Shown piece after piece: positions 1 through 12,780 of a stretch of DNA of 64,000 nt. Each line of letters starts with the position of its first letter. Position 1 is the stretch's first letter. The notes beneath the pieces are model-generated. The model saw nothing but the letters and a program-made list of their open reading frames with translations, did not search any database and was not told where the DNA came from. The DNA comes from Hymenoscyphus infarciens (taxonomy: Eukaryota > Ascomycota > Leotiomycetes > Helotiales > Helotiaceae): NCBI GenBank assembly GCA_001414345.1, contig LLCB01000087.1, positions 62,001 through 126,000 of the forward strand, written 5' to 3'. Made by a program: the position numbers and the translations under genes.

Positions 1-1763
1 TAGTAGTAGAACCTCTTAAGATAAATCAAATTAGTCGCTTCTTTCTTTAAATACTACTCTATATTACTCCTTTCTTTAAAAGTGCTATTCTACTACTATA
101 TATACTCTCTCTTCTCTCTTAAATTTAAGTACTAATAATAATAGAAGAAAGAAGAGAATAAGCTCTAGTAGTAGCCTTAGGTATCTATTAAAGTATAATA
201 TCCTTAGTAGTAGTATTATAGTATAATAATCCTAGAATTTTAAGTATAGTAAGAAGTATAAAAAGAGCGATTTTAAGTATATAATAGGAGTCTAAATATA
301 CTACGTTAGTTTATTGATTTAGAGCTATATAAGGTATTTATAGAGAAGTTATACTAAAAGAAAGTCTCTACTTAAGAGATATATAATATCTTTAAAAGTA
401 AGTATAATATTAACGTCTCTAATACTACTCTTAAGCTCTAAATTAATATAGAGTAGAACCTTTACTAATATAAAAAAAGTAAGACTACTTCTACCTTATA
501 TATATAAGTAGTATATCTCTTTAAAGATGTAGAATTATCTAATTTAAGTATAATATATATATTAAATTATAAGAGCTTTATAATTAAGCTTTAGAAGCTA
601 TAAAAGTTATAATTTAAGATAAGCTTTTAACATAAAAAGTTTCTTATATAAGAAGAGTGTAAAAAGCTAGAGACTATTCTTTAGTATAAAAGCTACGAAT
701 ATAGCTACTTTAGTACTATAAGAAGCTTTAGCCTTAGATTCCTCTATATATATCTTAATACTTATAGCATTAATAGAGATAGAGATAAAAGATAGAGCTA
801 GAATAAGATTTAAAAAGCACTATTAAAGGTTAATAAGAAGAGGTATAATTATAGGTTATAAGAGATTAAGAATACTTATAGTAAATATATTATACTAAGG
901 CTTAATTTTATATAGAGTATTAATAGATATTATAAATTAAGGTTTATTAGTATTAAGATATATACTAGTATTAATATCTATACTTGATTTCTCTTTTAAA
1001 GCTATTATAGTATCTTAAATAATATAATAATATCTACTCTATAGTAATATAGCGATACTATAAGTAGTCTTAGAAAGATATTATACTATATATAATTAGA
1101 TTAAGAATCGGAATCTCTAATAGTAGCGGACGCTTACTATATACTTTGTTAATAATAAGCTATAAAAAGTAGTAGAGAGCTTTAATAATTCTAATCCTAG
1201 GTTATCTACTAAAAGATAGTCTCTTAAGTCTATTTAAAGAGTAAGGTCTTAAATCCTTAATCCTCTCTCTCTTTATTAGTAACCTTATATTTAATATATA
1301 TCCTTAGCCGTAGTAGTAACTCTAGGATTATAGTATTATAATCTACTAACTAACTATAGACTCTATAGCGGTTTATAATTATAATTGCCTACTAGCTAGA
1401 GTAAATAGAACGTTAATAAAGAGTAATATAATAAAGGAAGTATATATTACTATCTATAAAAGGTATAGAGAGTTAGCTAGTAGTATTGCTTTCGCTATTT
1501 ATAATTAATAAGTAAATAGATATACTAAACTAGGAATAAACCTATACTAAATATAAGCTAAGCTCTAAGCTTAAAATTAATATATTTTAGATATAAAAAA
1601 AGGCTTAATATAACTCTAGAGAGGAATAGATATATTTATTAACTTTTAATTAAATTTAGAAGTAATTTATATAAGGTTATAAGTATAGTTATAAGTATAT
1701 AATTCTCTAAGTACTTGAGAAGAGGAGAGGATTTTAGTAGAGTAAACTTATTAACTACGACTA
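1..1763. other. RIP-degraded AT-rich DNA, no gene recognised
   Basis: Very AT-rich sequence dominated by TA, CT and AG steps, with few CA or TG dinucleotides, as expected after heavy RIP. Every frame is full of TAA/TAG. It is probably old transposon DNA, but I could not name an element or find its ends. No intact gene is visible. Confidence 0.7.
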
Positions 1764-2035
1764 TTAGTACTAAGCTTAATTTGTAAATTACTTACTACTA
1801 CTAATAAAAGTTAGTAATCTTAGACTCTTAAATCTTTAAAAAATCGTAATATTATAGGTTCTATGTCTATTAAGTTCTAGTTAGCTTTATAGATATAAAT
1901 AATACTATTCTATACTTAAATTAAAAGTAAAAGAATTAATTTAGAATATTATATTTTTAAGCTATTTTAAGTATATAGCTTACTAACTTTTATTAGTAGT
2001 AGTAAATAATTTACGAATTAGGCTTAGCGTTGATT
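1764..2035. mobile_element. Short non-autonomous TIR element (MITE-like)
   Basis: The two ends are inverted copies of each other over about 55 bp. The left arm, from about 1764 to 1818, contains AAGCTTAATTTGTAAATTAC and then (CTA)n. The right arm, about 1980 to 2035, is its reverse complement. Mismatches between the arms are nearly all C/T or G/A, so both were altered by RIP after insertion. The interior of about 160 bp has no coding capacity. The target duplication is unclear because the flanks are low complexity. Confidence 0.7.
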
Positions 2036-2701
2036 ACTTATTTTTAAAACCTCCTCGGTCTCTAGAGAAGGTTTCTAAGCTAGCTTCTAAGTAGTTATTT
2101 AGAGTAGAATATTCTTTAATCTAGTCTTACTTATATCTACTCTTATAAATACTTATAGAATAGTAAATAAAGTTCTAGCTTTTATAAGAGATAATATACT
2201 ATATAACTAGTAATTATTTAATATATACTAGAATAGTATATTAAAGCCTTATAAATAGTACTAAAAGTAAGAAGCGAGGTATAAGAGATTATATAGTTTA
2301 AGTAGAATAGTTCTTTGATTTTCCTACTTTTATTCTATTACTTTTACTTATACTTTTAGAAGCCTTATATCTACTATCTTATAATACTATTATTATTATT
2401 ATTCTTACGCTACGTAGGCTATAGGCTAAGCTTTAAGAGTAAGTAGTATATCTTCTATTCTAGTTTATATAGTCTTTTAGCTTATTCTTCTTCGTCTCTC
2501 GAGCTTTCTTACGAGTGCGATTCTCCTTTTCTTTAGTTTCTACTATTATCTATTTAGAGCTTATCTCTTTAACTTAGTAATATAGTAGAGAGGTATAGTA
2601 GGTTAGCGTATTTAACCTACTAAGGTGTATATTAGTAGTATAGGAGGTGTATTTACTTCTAGAATTATTAGAGCCGAGGTCTTACCTTCTAGTATATCTT
2701 T
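2036..2701. other. AT-rich RIP-degraded spacer
   Basis: About 670 bp of AT-rich sequence between two TIR elements. I see no gene and no repeat boundary in it. Confidence 0.6.
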
Positions 2702-3555
2702 AGTATTTTAGGTTTCTCTATCTAATCTATTATCCTATTCTATCTCGACGCTTCTTCTCTCTTCTATCTCTATTTTAAGACTATTCTGCCTTCTCTTATT
2801 CTTAACTTCTAGCTTTTTATAATAGTATACTATTCTAGATAGCTAGAAGTATCTGCTATATATAAGGTTTCAGCTATAGTTGTTATTTTAGCTACTATTA
2901 TCTTATATTATCTGTTTTAGAAAGGTTACGTAGGTTCGAGCTTTTATATTAGCCGAGGTTATTTAGTTTTAGACTCTTTTATACTATTCGAACCTCTTAT
3001 ATATAGTAGCCTACTTCTAGAGTAGGAGAGAGATAGTTTTTTCTTTTCTTCTATATTAGAGCCTAGTATTTATATACGTTATTCTACTAAACGCACTCTT
3101 ATATACCTCTTCTATAGTTCTATATATTTCGTGCTATTATACTTTTCTAGCTACTTCTATTCTATAGTACTTACTTATCTTTTCTTATTAAATAGAGAGG
3201 CTAGGATAGAAAGAGTTAGACTAGTTAATTTCGCTTAAAGCCTAGAAGGCGGGTAGAAAAGAGAGTCTAGGTTACTAATTTCGCTTAATCTCTAAAAGGT
3301 AGAGTCTAGGTCCTAATTAGAGAGTTGCCTTCTTAACTCTACTCTAGCCTAGCCTCCTTTTTTTATCTACCTAGCTACTCTTATCCTGTTTTTAGAACTT
3401 TCCTAGCCACTCTTATCCTAGTTAGAGTACCTAGCCTACTAAACTTAGCCTAGCCTTAATCCTAATCTAGCCTAGCCTCTCCTATCCTTACCTAGGTGAG
3501 TAGCCTATCCTATCCTAAGTACTAGGCTGACTAAGGCGGGGAAAGCCAAAACACT
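2702..3555. mobile_element. TIR element copy 1 (AGTGTTTTAG family), interrupted
   Basis: This is the first of two direct copies; the second is at 4122-4606. It starts with a RIP-altered AGTATTTTAGGTTTC and ends with GGCGGGGAAAGCCAAAACACT, the reverse complement of the other end apart from transitions. It matches copy 2 along its length except for a 324-bp insertion at 2818-3141, which is a solo LTR. Without the insertion the copy is about 530 bp. It has no coding capacity. The two copies bracket a broken helicase-like gene fragment. Confidence 0.75.
2818..3141 (+). mobile_element. Solo LTR, same family as the 47.7-52.4 kb element
   Basis: The insert begins TATAATAGTATACTATTCTAG and ends TTTCGTGCTATTATA. 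These match, through RIP-type transitions, the reverse complements of the end and start of the LTR at 47692-48187. The interior also aligns, including the AGTGCG..TAGTAGAATAACGTATAT stretch, but is shorter (324 versus 496 bp), so it carries internal deletion. It is flanked by a 5-bp duplication CTTTT (2813-2817 and 3142-3146), and the host sequence closes up perfectly against copy 2 of the surrounding TIR element. Strand is relative to the inferred transcription direction of the LTR. Confidence 0.85.
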
Positions 3556-4121
3556 GCAAGTTGTTAAGATGTGAATGAGTCAACAATATAAGAGTAAGAA
3601 CTGCTTTCGTTAGTATGAGAAAGGCTTCATCAATCCTATACTTACATTTGAGATACTCTATTCCAAGCTTCGTTGCTCCAACCTCATCCGGCTTGTCTAA
3701 CTTAGTGAACCATACATATGGTGACACAAAGTGGAATATAAATGATAACCAATGAGGCTCGTAGGCGCGCTTGAGTATACGATGGACGGCGACAATTGCA
3801 CGTGTAGCTCCCGAGTTTACTATCTATGCGTACCACGGAGACGGACGTGCCACGAATTTCAGTACCTCATCCCGTGTTCCTGGCATTACAGTACTCACCA
3901 AGGACCACCCGATGTTCAACACCACTTTACCGGAAAACGGCCGCTGTGATCACCTCTCCACAGACCTACGCGACACGCCACGGACCAGCGAAGTTGAAGA
4001 AAGCACGGCGCGCGGAGGGTTGGGATGAAGAGGACGTCGTCGAAGCCTTCAACTGCCAGGATCTCGATGCGAGCTTTTCCTTATATGGCAAATGGTAAGA
4101 GGTATATATTGATAAAGCTCC
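3556..4121 (+). pseudogene. Broken gene fragment, SNF2-like helicase type
   Basis: A higher-GC island caught between two direct TIR-element copies. Conceptual + translation from 3771 gives ..FTIYAYHGDGRATN.. and, after a frame change near 3920, ..ITSPQTYATRHGPAKLKK.. ending at TAA 4096-4098. The order YHG-x-x-R, then TS/TY-Q-T, then RHGP resembles the region between helicase motifs I and II of fungal SNF2-family ATPases. Weaker traces of an upstream APTS-type motif lie at about 3680. At least one frameshift and missing ends make it non-functional. The family call is by eye only; another nucleic-acid-dependent ATPase is possible. Confidence 0.45.
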
Positions 4122-4606
4122 AGTGTTTTAGGTTTCCTCGCCTAATCTGTTATCCTATTCTACCTTAACGCTCCTTCTCTCTTCTACCTCTATTTTAAGG
4201 CTATCCTACCTTCTCTTATCCTTAAATTCTAGCTTTCCTAGCCACTCCTATTCTATAGTACTTACTTACCTTTCCTTACTAAATAGAGAGGCTAGGATAA
4301 GAAGAGTTAGGCTAGTTAATTTCGCTTAAAGCCTAGAAGGCGGGTAGAAAAGAGGGTCTAGGTCTTAATTAGAAGTTGCTTTTCTAATTCTACTCTAGCC
4401 TAGCCTTCTTTTTTTATCTACCTAGCTACTTCTATCCTGTTTTTAGAACTTTCCTAGCCACTTCTATCCTAGTTAGAGTACCTAGCCTACTAAACTTAGC
4501 CTAGCCTTAATTATAATCTAGCCTAGCCTCTCCTATTCTTATCTAGGTAAGTAGCCTATTCTATCCTAAGTACTAGGCTAACTAAGGCGGGGAAAGCTAA
4601 AACACT
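4122..4606. mobile_element. TIR element copy 2 (AGTGTTTTAG family)
   Basis: A complete 485-bp copy. The left end AGTGTTTTAGGTTTCCTCGCC is the inverted counterpart of the right end GGCGGGGAAAGCTAAAACACT over 21 bp, with only two differences. It is in direct orientation to copy 1 and aligns with it throughout, with transition differences typical of RIP. The interior is rich in CCTAGCC/TAGCCTAGCC motifs and non-coding. It is probably a non-autonomous DNA transposon; the superfamily cannot be told because no clear target duplication is seen. Confidence 0.75.
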
Positions 4607-7600
4607 ATATACCTTAGCTTTCTCCTTCTATTCCTCTCTTTTTTTTATCTCTTCCTTACTCTTCTCTCTCTTCTTAAGTAATTCTAGTACTAGCCTATAC
4701 TCCTAGAGTCTTCTTAGCCTAAGTAGCTAAGTAGTTACTCTTAGTACTAGTTTCTTATCTACTAGTGCCCCTCTTAGCTCTTATAGATTCTTAATCCTCT
4801 TCTCTAGAGCTCTTATAAGCGTGTCTCTTTCTTATAAAATATCTTAGTAAAATAAGACTATATATTCTACTATCTTCTTACTACTTATATAAATATATTA
4901 TAGTATAACCTAGTTTAGTACTCTTCTTATAAAGAGAAAGGCGTTTAGTCTTATTACCTCTATTTATACTTAAATAAGTAGTAAGCTCTTTGTCTTAGTA
5001 AGCCCTTTATAGACCTTTTATAGCTCTTACTTATCTAGGTCTACTTTATCTAACGCTTCTATATATTATATTAGGTTCTTCTCTTAAGTCCTTCTCTTTT
5101 AAGTCTTTAAATAATTCTTCTATTCTATAAGCGTAATATTATACTTAAATCTTACTTCTTCTACTCTTTACTCCTTTTCCTACTTCTATCTTATTATCTA
5201 TAAGTATAATATTATCTTCCTTGTCTTTGTTAGTCTACCTCTCCTTCTCTTTTTTAGCTATATTACTATATATCTATAAGTATTCTAGATTAGTTCTTCT
5301 AGCTTAGACTTTTAGAACTTCCTCTTAAAAGTAGCTACTTATAAGTTAAGATATAGGTTAATTAGTATATAGTCTACTTTAACTTCTAGGCTTTAAACTA
5401 GAGTAGCTTTATATACTTTTATTACTACTTATAAGTATCTTATTTATTATATAAGGAAGCTTCTTACTATTCCTTTTATATTCCTTCCTTTTAGTATAGT
5501 ATAGTACTATACTAACGCTTTATATACTATTATACTTCTTATTACTACTATATATATCTACCTTACTTAGTAGTAGTCTACTCTCTACATTTTTCTAGTA
5601 AACCTTATAAGTATAAAGGTCTATATTATAAGCTTCTTCTAAACTCTTTCTTAGTATACCTTTTAGTTTAGTTTCTTATTAAGCTCTACTTCTAGAAACC
5701 TTATATACTTAACTAGTATAAGCCTTATCTCCTTAAACTAGACTATCTCTCTTTATAGTACTCTTATTCTTATAAAGTATATAAGTACTATCTTTTCTAG
5801 ACTAAAAGCTATCTCTTACTTATTTACCTACTTATTATATACTCTTTAAGCTATCTTAAGTATTCTATAGTTTACTATTATACTTTTTAATATTAGAAGT
5901 AGATTTATATTATTTATAAAGCCTATTATAATAAGCTTATTAATTCTTACTAAGTCCTTATATAGTATTAAAGTAAAAAGGATAAATAGTATTAGTAATA
6001 GTACTAATCTTTATAAGATACCTTATTTAAAGTCTCTTTTATCTACTAATCGTCTATTAAAGAATAGTATAGCTCTTTATTTAAAGAGGAAGCTCTTTAT
6101 CTATATTACTACCTATTATAGAACCTTCTTCTCCTTTAATATATAAAGTAGCTATATATAGTCTACTTAGTTAAAAGCTTCTACTATGTCTAGTTAGACT
6201 AGGAATACGTAGTTCTTATTTTTCTATATTATATATATACTCTTTATTACTATTCTAATTACTAACTTTATGTTTTAGTACTTCTAGTTACTTATTTATA
6301 GCCCTAGTAGTATTACTATTTCCTCTATAAGCTATATAAGCTTTTATACTATTACTTTTTTAAAGATCTTATCTATAGTTAAGAGTAGTACTATTAGCTA
6401 GTAGGCTCTTATCTTACTCTACTCCTTAGTTATTTTATCTAGTTTTCTTAGTACTATTACCTTTATATAGTAGAAGTAGGATAGAAAGTACTATAAGTAG
6501 AAGCTTACTTCTACTATTATAGTAAGTACTTTATAAAGTAGTTTATTATAAGCTTTTAAAAAGCTATTTACTAGTATATTAAATCCTAGTACTTTCTATA
6601 ATACTAATCTTATAACTATCTTAATATACTTCTTAGTTATATATTAGCTTACTAAGTACCTTCTAGAGAAGCTCTTAGTATTCTAGTCTCTATTAGGAAT
6701 ACTTAAATAGTTAGTTATTAACTCTAAGAAGAACTTTTCTATAAAGATATAAGCCTTCTCTTAGTAGGTCTTACCTTTTATTCTATTAAGTAATATAAGT
6801 ACTAGTAGTACTAGTACTTCTAGTCTTATATATCTTTTAAGATATACCTACTTCTTAAGTATCTAGAGTTTTCTTTTATCTTTTACTACCTCTACTAGTA
6901 CCTTTCTCTAGCTCTTTATCTTTGTCTTTCTACTTACTATTTAGAGTTCTTAAAAAGCGTTATTAAGCTATTACCTTAAGCTCTCTATTTAGTACTTCTT
7001 CTAAGTCCTTTTTTATCTTTTTACCTTCTTTAACACTTCTTTAACCTCTATATTCTACTAAGGCTATACTCTCTCTTTATCTAGCTTTTAAAGTAGTATT
7101 AAAGCCTTTACTATCTTTTAAAGATCCTCTATAAGTCTCTATACTACCTTCTTAAGTTCTTATATATTTTAGATTATAAGTATTTCTAAGTAAAAGGCTT
7201 CTACTTTAACTAGGATCTTATTTATTAGTCTCTAACTAAATCTAAGTACTTATAGTACCTTTCTCTCTCTTCTTACTTTTATTCTAAGAAGTTAAGCTAT
7301 ATAGTCTAATCCTAGTAGGTTTAAGGACCTTTACTAGGTTACTACGTTTTTAATAAAAAAGACGAGGTTAATTATAGAGTTATAAAAGCCCTCTCTTCTC
7401 TATATAGCTTTATTATAAGATATATCTCTCTCTAGTACCTATAATATAATAAGTTTAAAGATAAGGTTTATATTCCTATTATATCTTCTATATATATCTT
7501 ATAAGAGATAGTAAGTATTTAGGTTATCTATTATAAGTACTCTTCTTAGTCTTACTTACTAGAGTATATTCTTAATTAGTATCTACTCTATTTATAGGTT

Positions 7601-9420
7601 ATAGACTAAGTAGACTATTATCTTATCTACTCCTTCCTCTATTATTATACTTACTTAGTTCTTATCTATAGTATATATCTAGCTTACTTTTAAGTATCTT
7701 TTATATATAAAGAGTATTACTACTCTATTTAACTAGATTATATTATATCTTAAGCTTAAGAAGTAACTAGAAGAGTCTCTTATACTATTCTATACTAGTT
7801 CTTAGATTATTAATATATTATATTCCTCTTTATAATTTAGAGCTATATTAAGAGCTTCTAGTATCTTTCTTATATTCTAGTATAGTACTATTATACTTAT
7901 AGTAGTCTTATAAGTAGGGTTTAGGTTACTTCTATTTCTTCCTTAGTTAGATCTCTTATTATACTAAGAGAGCTCTTTAGTCTCTCTAGGAACTAGGTTA
8001 GATTACTACTATTTATATACTCTACTTTATTTATATCTATTAGTCTCTTTAGTATAGATCTCTATCTCTACCTCTTCTTTAAGCTTTATAAGCTCTCTTT
8101 CTAGCTAAAGGTAAATAAGTAAGATATCTCTACCTTATCTTTCTTTAAGAGTCTTTATAAGTTTATAAATATAGTTATCTTATTAAGATATTATTCTTTT
8201 ACCTACTTATAGTATTACTTCTTTATATAGTACTTCTTTATAAATACTAGGTATCCTTCTTTATAATTCCTATACTTTACTAAGTATTCTTTTAGGTCTT
8301 TCTTACTAGAGTACTCTTCCTCGCCTCCTTTATACCTCTTATATATATACTAAATATATCTCTTATCTTATTTATAAAAGCATATTATATATACTTACTT
8401 TTAATACTTATAATACTTCTATACTACTACCTCTAAAGTATATTTTTTATATAAGAAGTATTATATCTCTTATAGTATTCCTCTTATATATAACCTCCTC
8501 GCTTTCTCTATTATTACTACTTTAAAGATATAGTTCCTTTAAAGTAGTCTCTCTTATCTCTAATACTCTCTATATCTATTTCTCTATTATATAATCTTTA
8601 GTAGCCTTATACTAAAGGCTAAAAAGATACTTTATAGTATACTCTCTCTCTTATTCTTAAGTATATTTACTAGAGCTCTTTTTATAAGTACTATAAGTAT
8701 TCTTACTACTACTACTATTCCTTATCTAAATACCTTCTTTATCTAGCTATTATCTTATATATATCTTACTTACTTCTCTTTCTTAAACCTTATAATAATA
8801 TCCTTACTTTAGAGCTTTTAAGCTACTATTACTCCTACTCTATATCTGCTTATATTTATAGCTCTAATTACCTCTTTTAGTAATAGCTTATCCTTCCTTT
8901 TATCTATTTCTATTACTTAGACTATAATCTCTTTAATATATTTAGCTAGTACTATATATTCCCTTTATAGTATAGTTACTACCTCTCTCTATAGTTCTCT
9001 AGTTCTAGCTCTCTTTATCTATATTAAGCTATACTCCTTTATTTCTCTTATTCTCTTAACTACGATAATAAGCTCTTTTTATAAGATTCTATATATAATT
9101 ATATTATCCTCTCCTTTCTTAGTTCTCTTATACTTAAGTACTTTTCCTACTACTTTAATAATTACTTTAATACCTCTCTCTTTTATTACTAAGTTAAGTA
9201 TTATTTAAATTAGACTCTTCTCTATTACGTCTATATAATCTAATACTCTCTTCTATCTCTTTATACTCTACTCTTCTTAGTTTATTATACTATCTTTATT
9301 AGTTACTAGTACTCTAGAAGAGAGAATAGAGGCTCTCTATAAGCCTCTCTTTTTCCTACTACTACTACTACTATAATTATTTAGTATAATTATAGAGTGC
9401 TTTAGTCTCTTTCTAGACCG
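4607..9420 (-). mobile_element. RIP-destroyed non-LTR retrotransposon (LINE)
   Basis: Minus-strand translation, ignoring stops, shows reverse transcriptase motifs in the order expected for a LINE. At about 6210-6130 there is VFLV.LDIVEAF..VD with LLYILK (motif A, D-x-x-x-A-F). At about 6060-5990 there is RLVDKRDFK.GIL.RLVLLL (RQG-SPLSP-type motif). At about 5950-5915 there is IIGFINNINLLL, where FINN fits FVDD altered by G-to-A changes. Upstream sequence to about 9400 on the same strand would hold endonuclease and ORF1. Tad1-like elements are the common LINEs of ascomycetes, so that clade is likely but not proven. Both boundaries are approximate. No frame is open. Confidence 0.7.
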
Positions 9421-11620
9421 TCTAACGGTTATTTAAACGTATTTTAAGGCTTTTAAGATTACTTTATTAATTCTAAAAAAGTTTTACCTTATAATACTAA
9501 AAATATACTAAGATACTTTAATATTAGTCTTTTAAATACCTAGAAGTCTAGGCTTCTTATCTTAAGAGTTTAAAGCTTAAAGTATACTCTTATTGCTTTC
9601 TAGTAAACCTAGTAAGTGCTCTAGAAAATCACGTATCTACGTTTTCTTAGAGGCTAAGTAAACTACTCTCTAATAATAAGATTAAGAACTATCTATAAAA
9701 AGTAAAAGACTATCTTATAAAAGCTATAATATAAAGCTCTAATAACTAGAAAAAGAAATAATAGTTAATTATAGAGTCTAGAAGGAAGTAAGAGACTACT
9801 ATAGAACGTTCTACTACTAACTACTCTACTTTTATTATTAAGTAAAAGAAAGATAAATTAGCTATAGCTAGAAAGCGAGCTATCTAGAAGGAAAAGGCTA
9901 AAGCTAGATAATCCTTCTTTATAAAAGCTCTTAGTAAGACTAAAATAATTAGAGCGAAAGCACGTAAGAAGGGATTTATCTCTAATAAGAAAAAGGCTAA
10001 AAGTAAGTAGTACTCTTAAATTTAGTATATACTACTAATTAGTATAAGCTTCTTAGCTTCTTCTTCTCTAACTTATAGAGTGTTAAAGCCTATCTCTATT
10101 ACTAAAATCTATATTTAAGTAGTCTTATATATCTATATATATATAATAAGTACTAAGGACTTCTCTACTACTAAGAGTATCTCTACGATTACGTATACTT
10201 CTATAGTATAATATAGTAAGATAGTTAGAGTATAAATTAATAACGACTTTTTGTTTTAGATACCTTACTTATCTACTAGTGACTTTAAGAATCTATTTAA
10301 CTTTAAATTAGTACTCTAGAATATATAAGCTAAAAGGTTTAATATTAAGCTTCTAGAGAATATCTATTATATAATCTCTACTTCTAGTAGATAGGATTCT
10401 ATTAATATACTACTTCTTATTAATAAGGTAGAAAACGTCTTTCTAGCTATAAACGTTACTATTAGAAAGAGGAAAGCTAAGTAACTAAGTACTATAGATT
10501 ATAAGATAGTAGATAACGTATAAGCTCTTATATAATACTTTAATTTACTAAAAAGTTCTACTAATAAAAAGTACTATAAAGTATATATAGTATTTAATAG
10601 CTATACTAATAATAAGCTTTAATCTTCTAAAAAGAGGTAATCTATCGCGCTTTTATAGAATACCTTCTAAGAGCTACTAATTCTACTTTAACTCTTAGCG
10701 CTTATTAAGATATCTAATAACGAGCTTATTATACTCGAAGATAAGGCTTAGGATAGAGAGAGAGATACTAGGCTTATACTATTACTAGGAGATAGTACTA
10801 GTACTAGAGTAAGTATAATATTAGTAGATGATTTAGAATTAGATAATCTTCTAGAGATATTTATAATTATTACTATATACTTAAGAGACTACTCTATAAT
10901 TGTCGTTACTTATTTAAAAGAGGAAGATAATAAGAATAATAATTCTAGAGATAGTTTTAAGAGTAATATAGGAAGTAAGAATATAGATATAGATATAAGA
11001 GAGGATACTAAAAGTGAAGAAGTATTAACTCCGGGCTTATACTTACTATTACCTCTTATAGAAGATAAGGAGAAGAAGAGCTTAATAGTACCTACTAAGT
11101 TAAATATACTAGAGAGAGTAGATAAGATAGTATAATAATAGGTAGATATAGATAAGCAAATTATAAGAGATCTTAATACTTAATTATATATAGATATTAA
11201 TACTACTATTACTAAAAGTAAGCTTAAATTAATTAATAAAGAAGAGTAAGTAAAACTCGATTAAGAGCTTAATAAGAAGGTCTCTAATTTGTTCTTATCT
11301 ACTTCTCTTATTTCTATAAATATACTAGTAAGTAAAATAATATCTACTACTACGATTGCTTTTATAAATAGTCTTAATTTAAAGAGAAAGAGAGAAGATA
11401 CTCTCTCTTAAATAACTCTTATTAATTAACTCTCTTATACTACTAAAAAGGTTAGAATTATATATAGTAAGTATAATAAGAAGAGAGATAAGAAGTAAGA
11501 GTATAAAGTAGTAGATACTTTAGATATAGATACTAAAAGAATTATCTATAATATCTTAATTTTATTACTACTTTTTAGTTACTTTTTACTACTTTTACTC
11601 TTCTTTTACTCTCTTTACTA
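9421..11620. mobile_element. AT-rich degenerate repeat with Lys/Arg-rich reading frame
   Basis: A RIP-altered block where + translation across stops gives charged, low-complexity protein, for example KAKAR..FFIKALSKTKII at about 9890-9950 followed by RAKARKKGFISNKKKAKSK. Such basic tails are common on fungal transposon-encoded proteins. I could not recognise a catalytic domain or find terminal repeats. Confidence 0.4.
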
Positions 11621-11661
11621 AAGTGCTTAAATAATTATAATTTAAGATTATTTAAGCACTT
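11621..11661. repeat. Perfect 15-bp hairpin
   Basis: AAGTGCTTAAATAAT at 11621-11635 is followed by an 11-base spacer and its exact reverse complement at 11647-11661. Perfect symmetry in strongly mutated DNA suggests a recent or conserved structure, perhaps an element end or a transcription stop of the neighbouring repeat. Confidence 0.6.
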
Positions 11662-12738
11662 TAAGTACTACTTAACTAATTATATACTAATTACCTAATT
11701 AGACTTAACGTCTCTTACTCTTAGGTTAAATTATATCTATATTTATAGTATTAAAAGTCTTAATTATCTTCTTTTCTCTCTCGTTTATTAGATATTTATA
11801 TAACGTTATTATTTATACTAAGTATATTTATTACTTTTAATAATTTATAATATTTTAAATAGTAGATTTAAAGTTATATTATACTTATATTTAGTATAGT
11901 ACTAGATAGTATATATTAATAGAAAGTAAGTATTAAGCGATTATAATATATATATATATTTAATAGATATATATATACTATATTATCTTCTACTTTCTAC
12001 TCTCGCTTATACTTAAATTTTATAATTTAAGCCTTATAATTTAAGTATTATAATTTAAGTATTACGAATTATAAATACTCTTACTTTAAGCTTTAAGATT
12101 ACTAATTTAAGCATTTTAATTTACGTCTAAATAGCTTCTAAAAAATCTATATTTATTAATTTATAATTTATAATTTACGATTTAGCTCTAAAGAGCTATA
12201 TACTTAAAAATCTAAGCTTTATAATTTATAATTTACGATTTACGATTTACTATTTACAATTTAGTCGTTTCCGACTTTTAGTATATATAGAATACTATTA
12301 CAGAAAAAGAGAGTCTTATATAATCTCTTTTTCTCTATATATATAGTAGAGTTTTCACTTTCTAAATTCAAGCTTCTTAGAGCGTTTTCAACCTAAAAAT
12401 ACGTTATAGATACCGTAGTTCTAAAAGTATAAAAGTCTAAAAACGACTAAATCGTAAATTATAAATCATAAATTACAAAAGTTAAGTATTTATAGCTAAG
12501 AGCTATAGCTAATTATAAATTATATTATACTATCTACTTACTCTCTTACTTCTTAGCTTATTCTTTTATATATTATATATACTAAGAGAGTATAAATAAG
12601 AATATAGGTAAGAGTATAAGAGAGAGAGAGTAAGAGAGTAAGAGAGTAAGAGAGTAAAGAAGTAAGTAAACATTTCAAGAGAAAGTTTTTCCTAGCGTAA
12701 GTAAGAGAAGAGTAGCTAAAGTAGAAAATAACCTCTCT

Positions 12739-12780
<42 letters not shown>

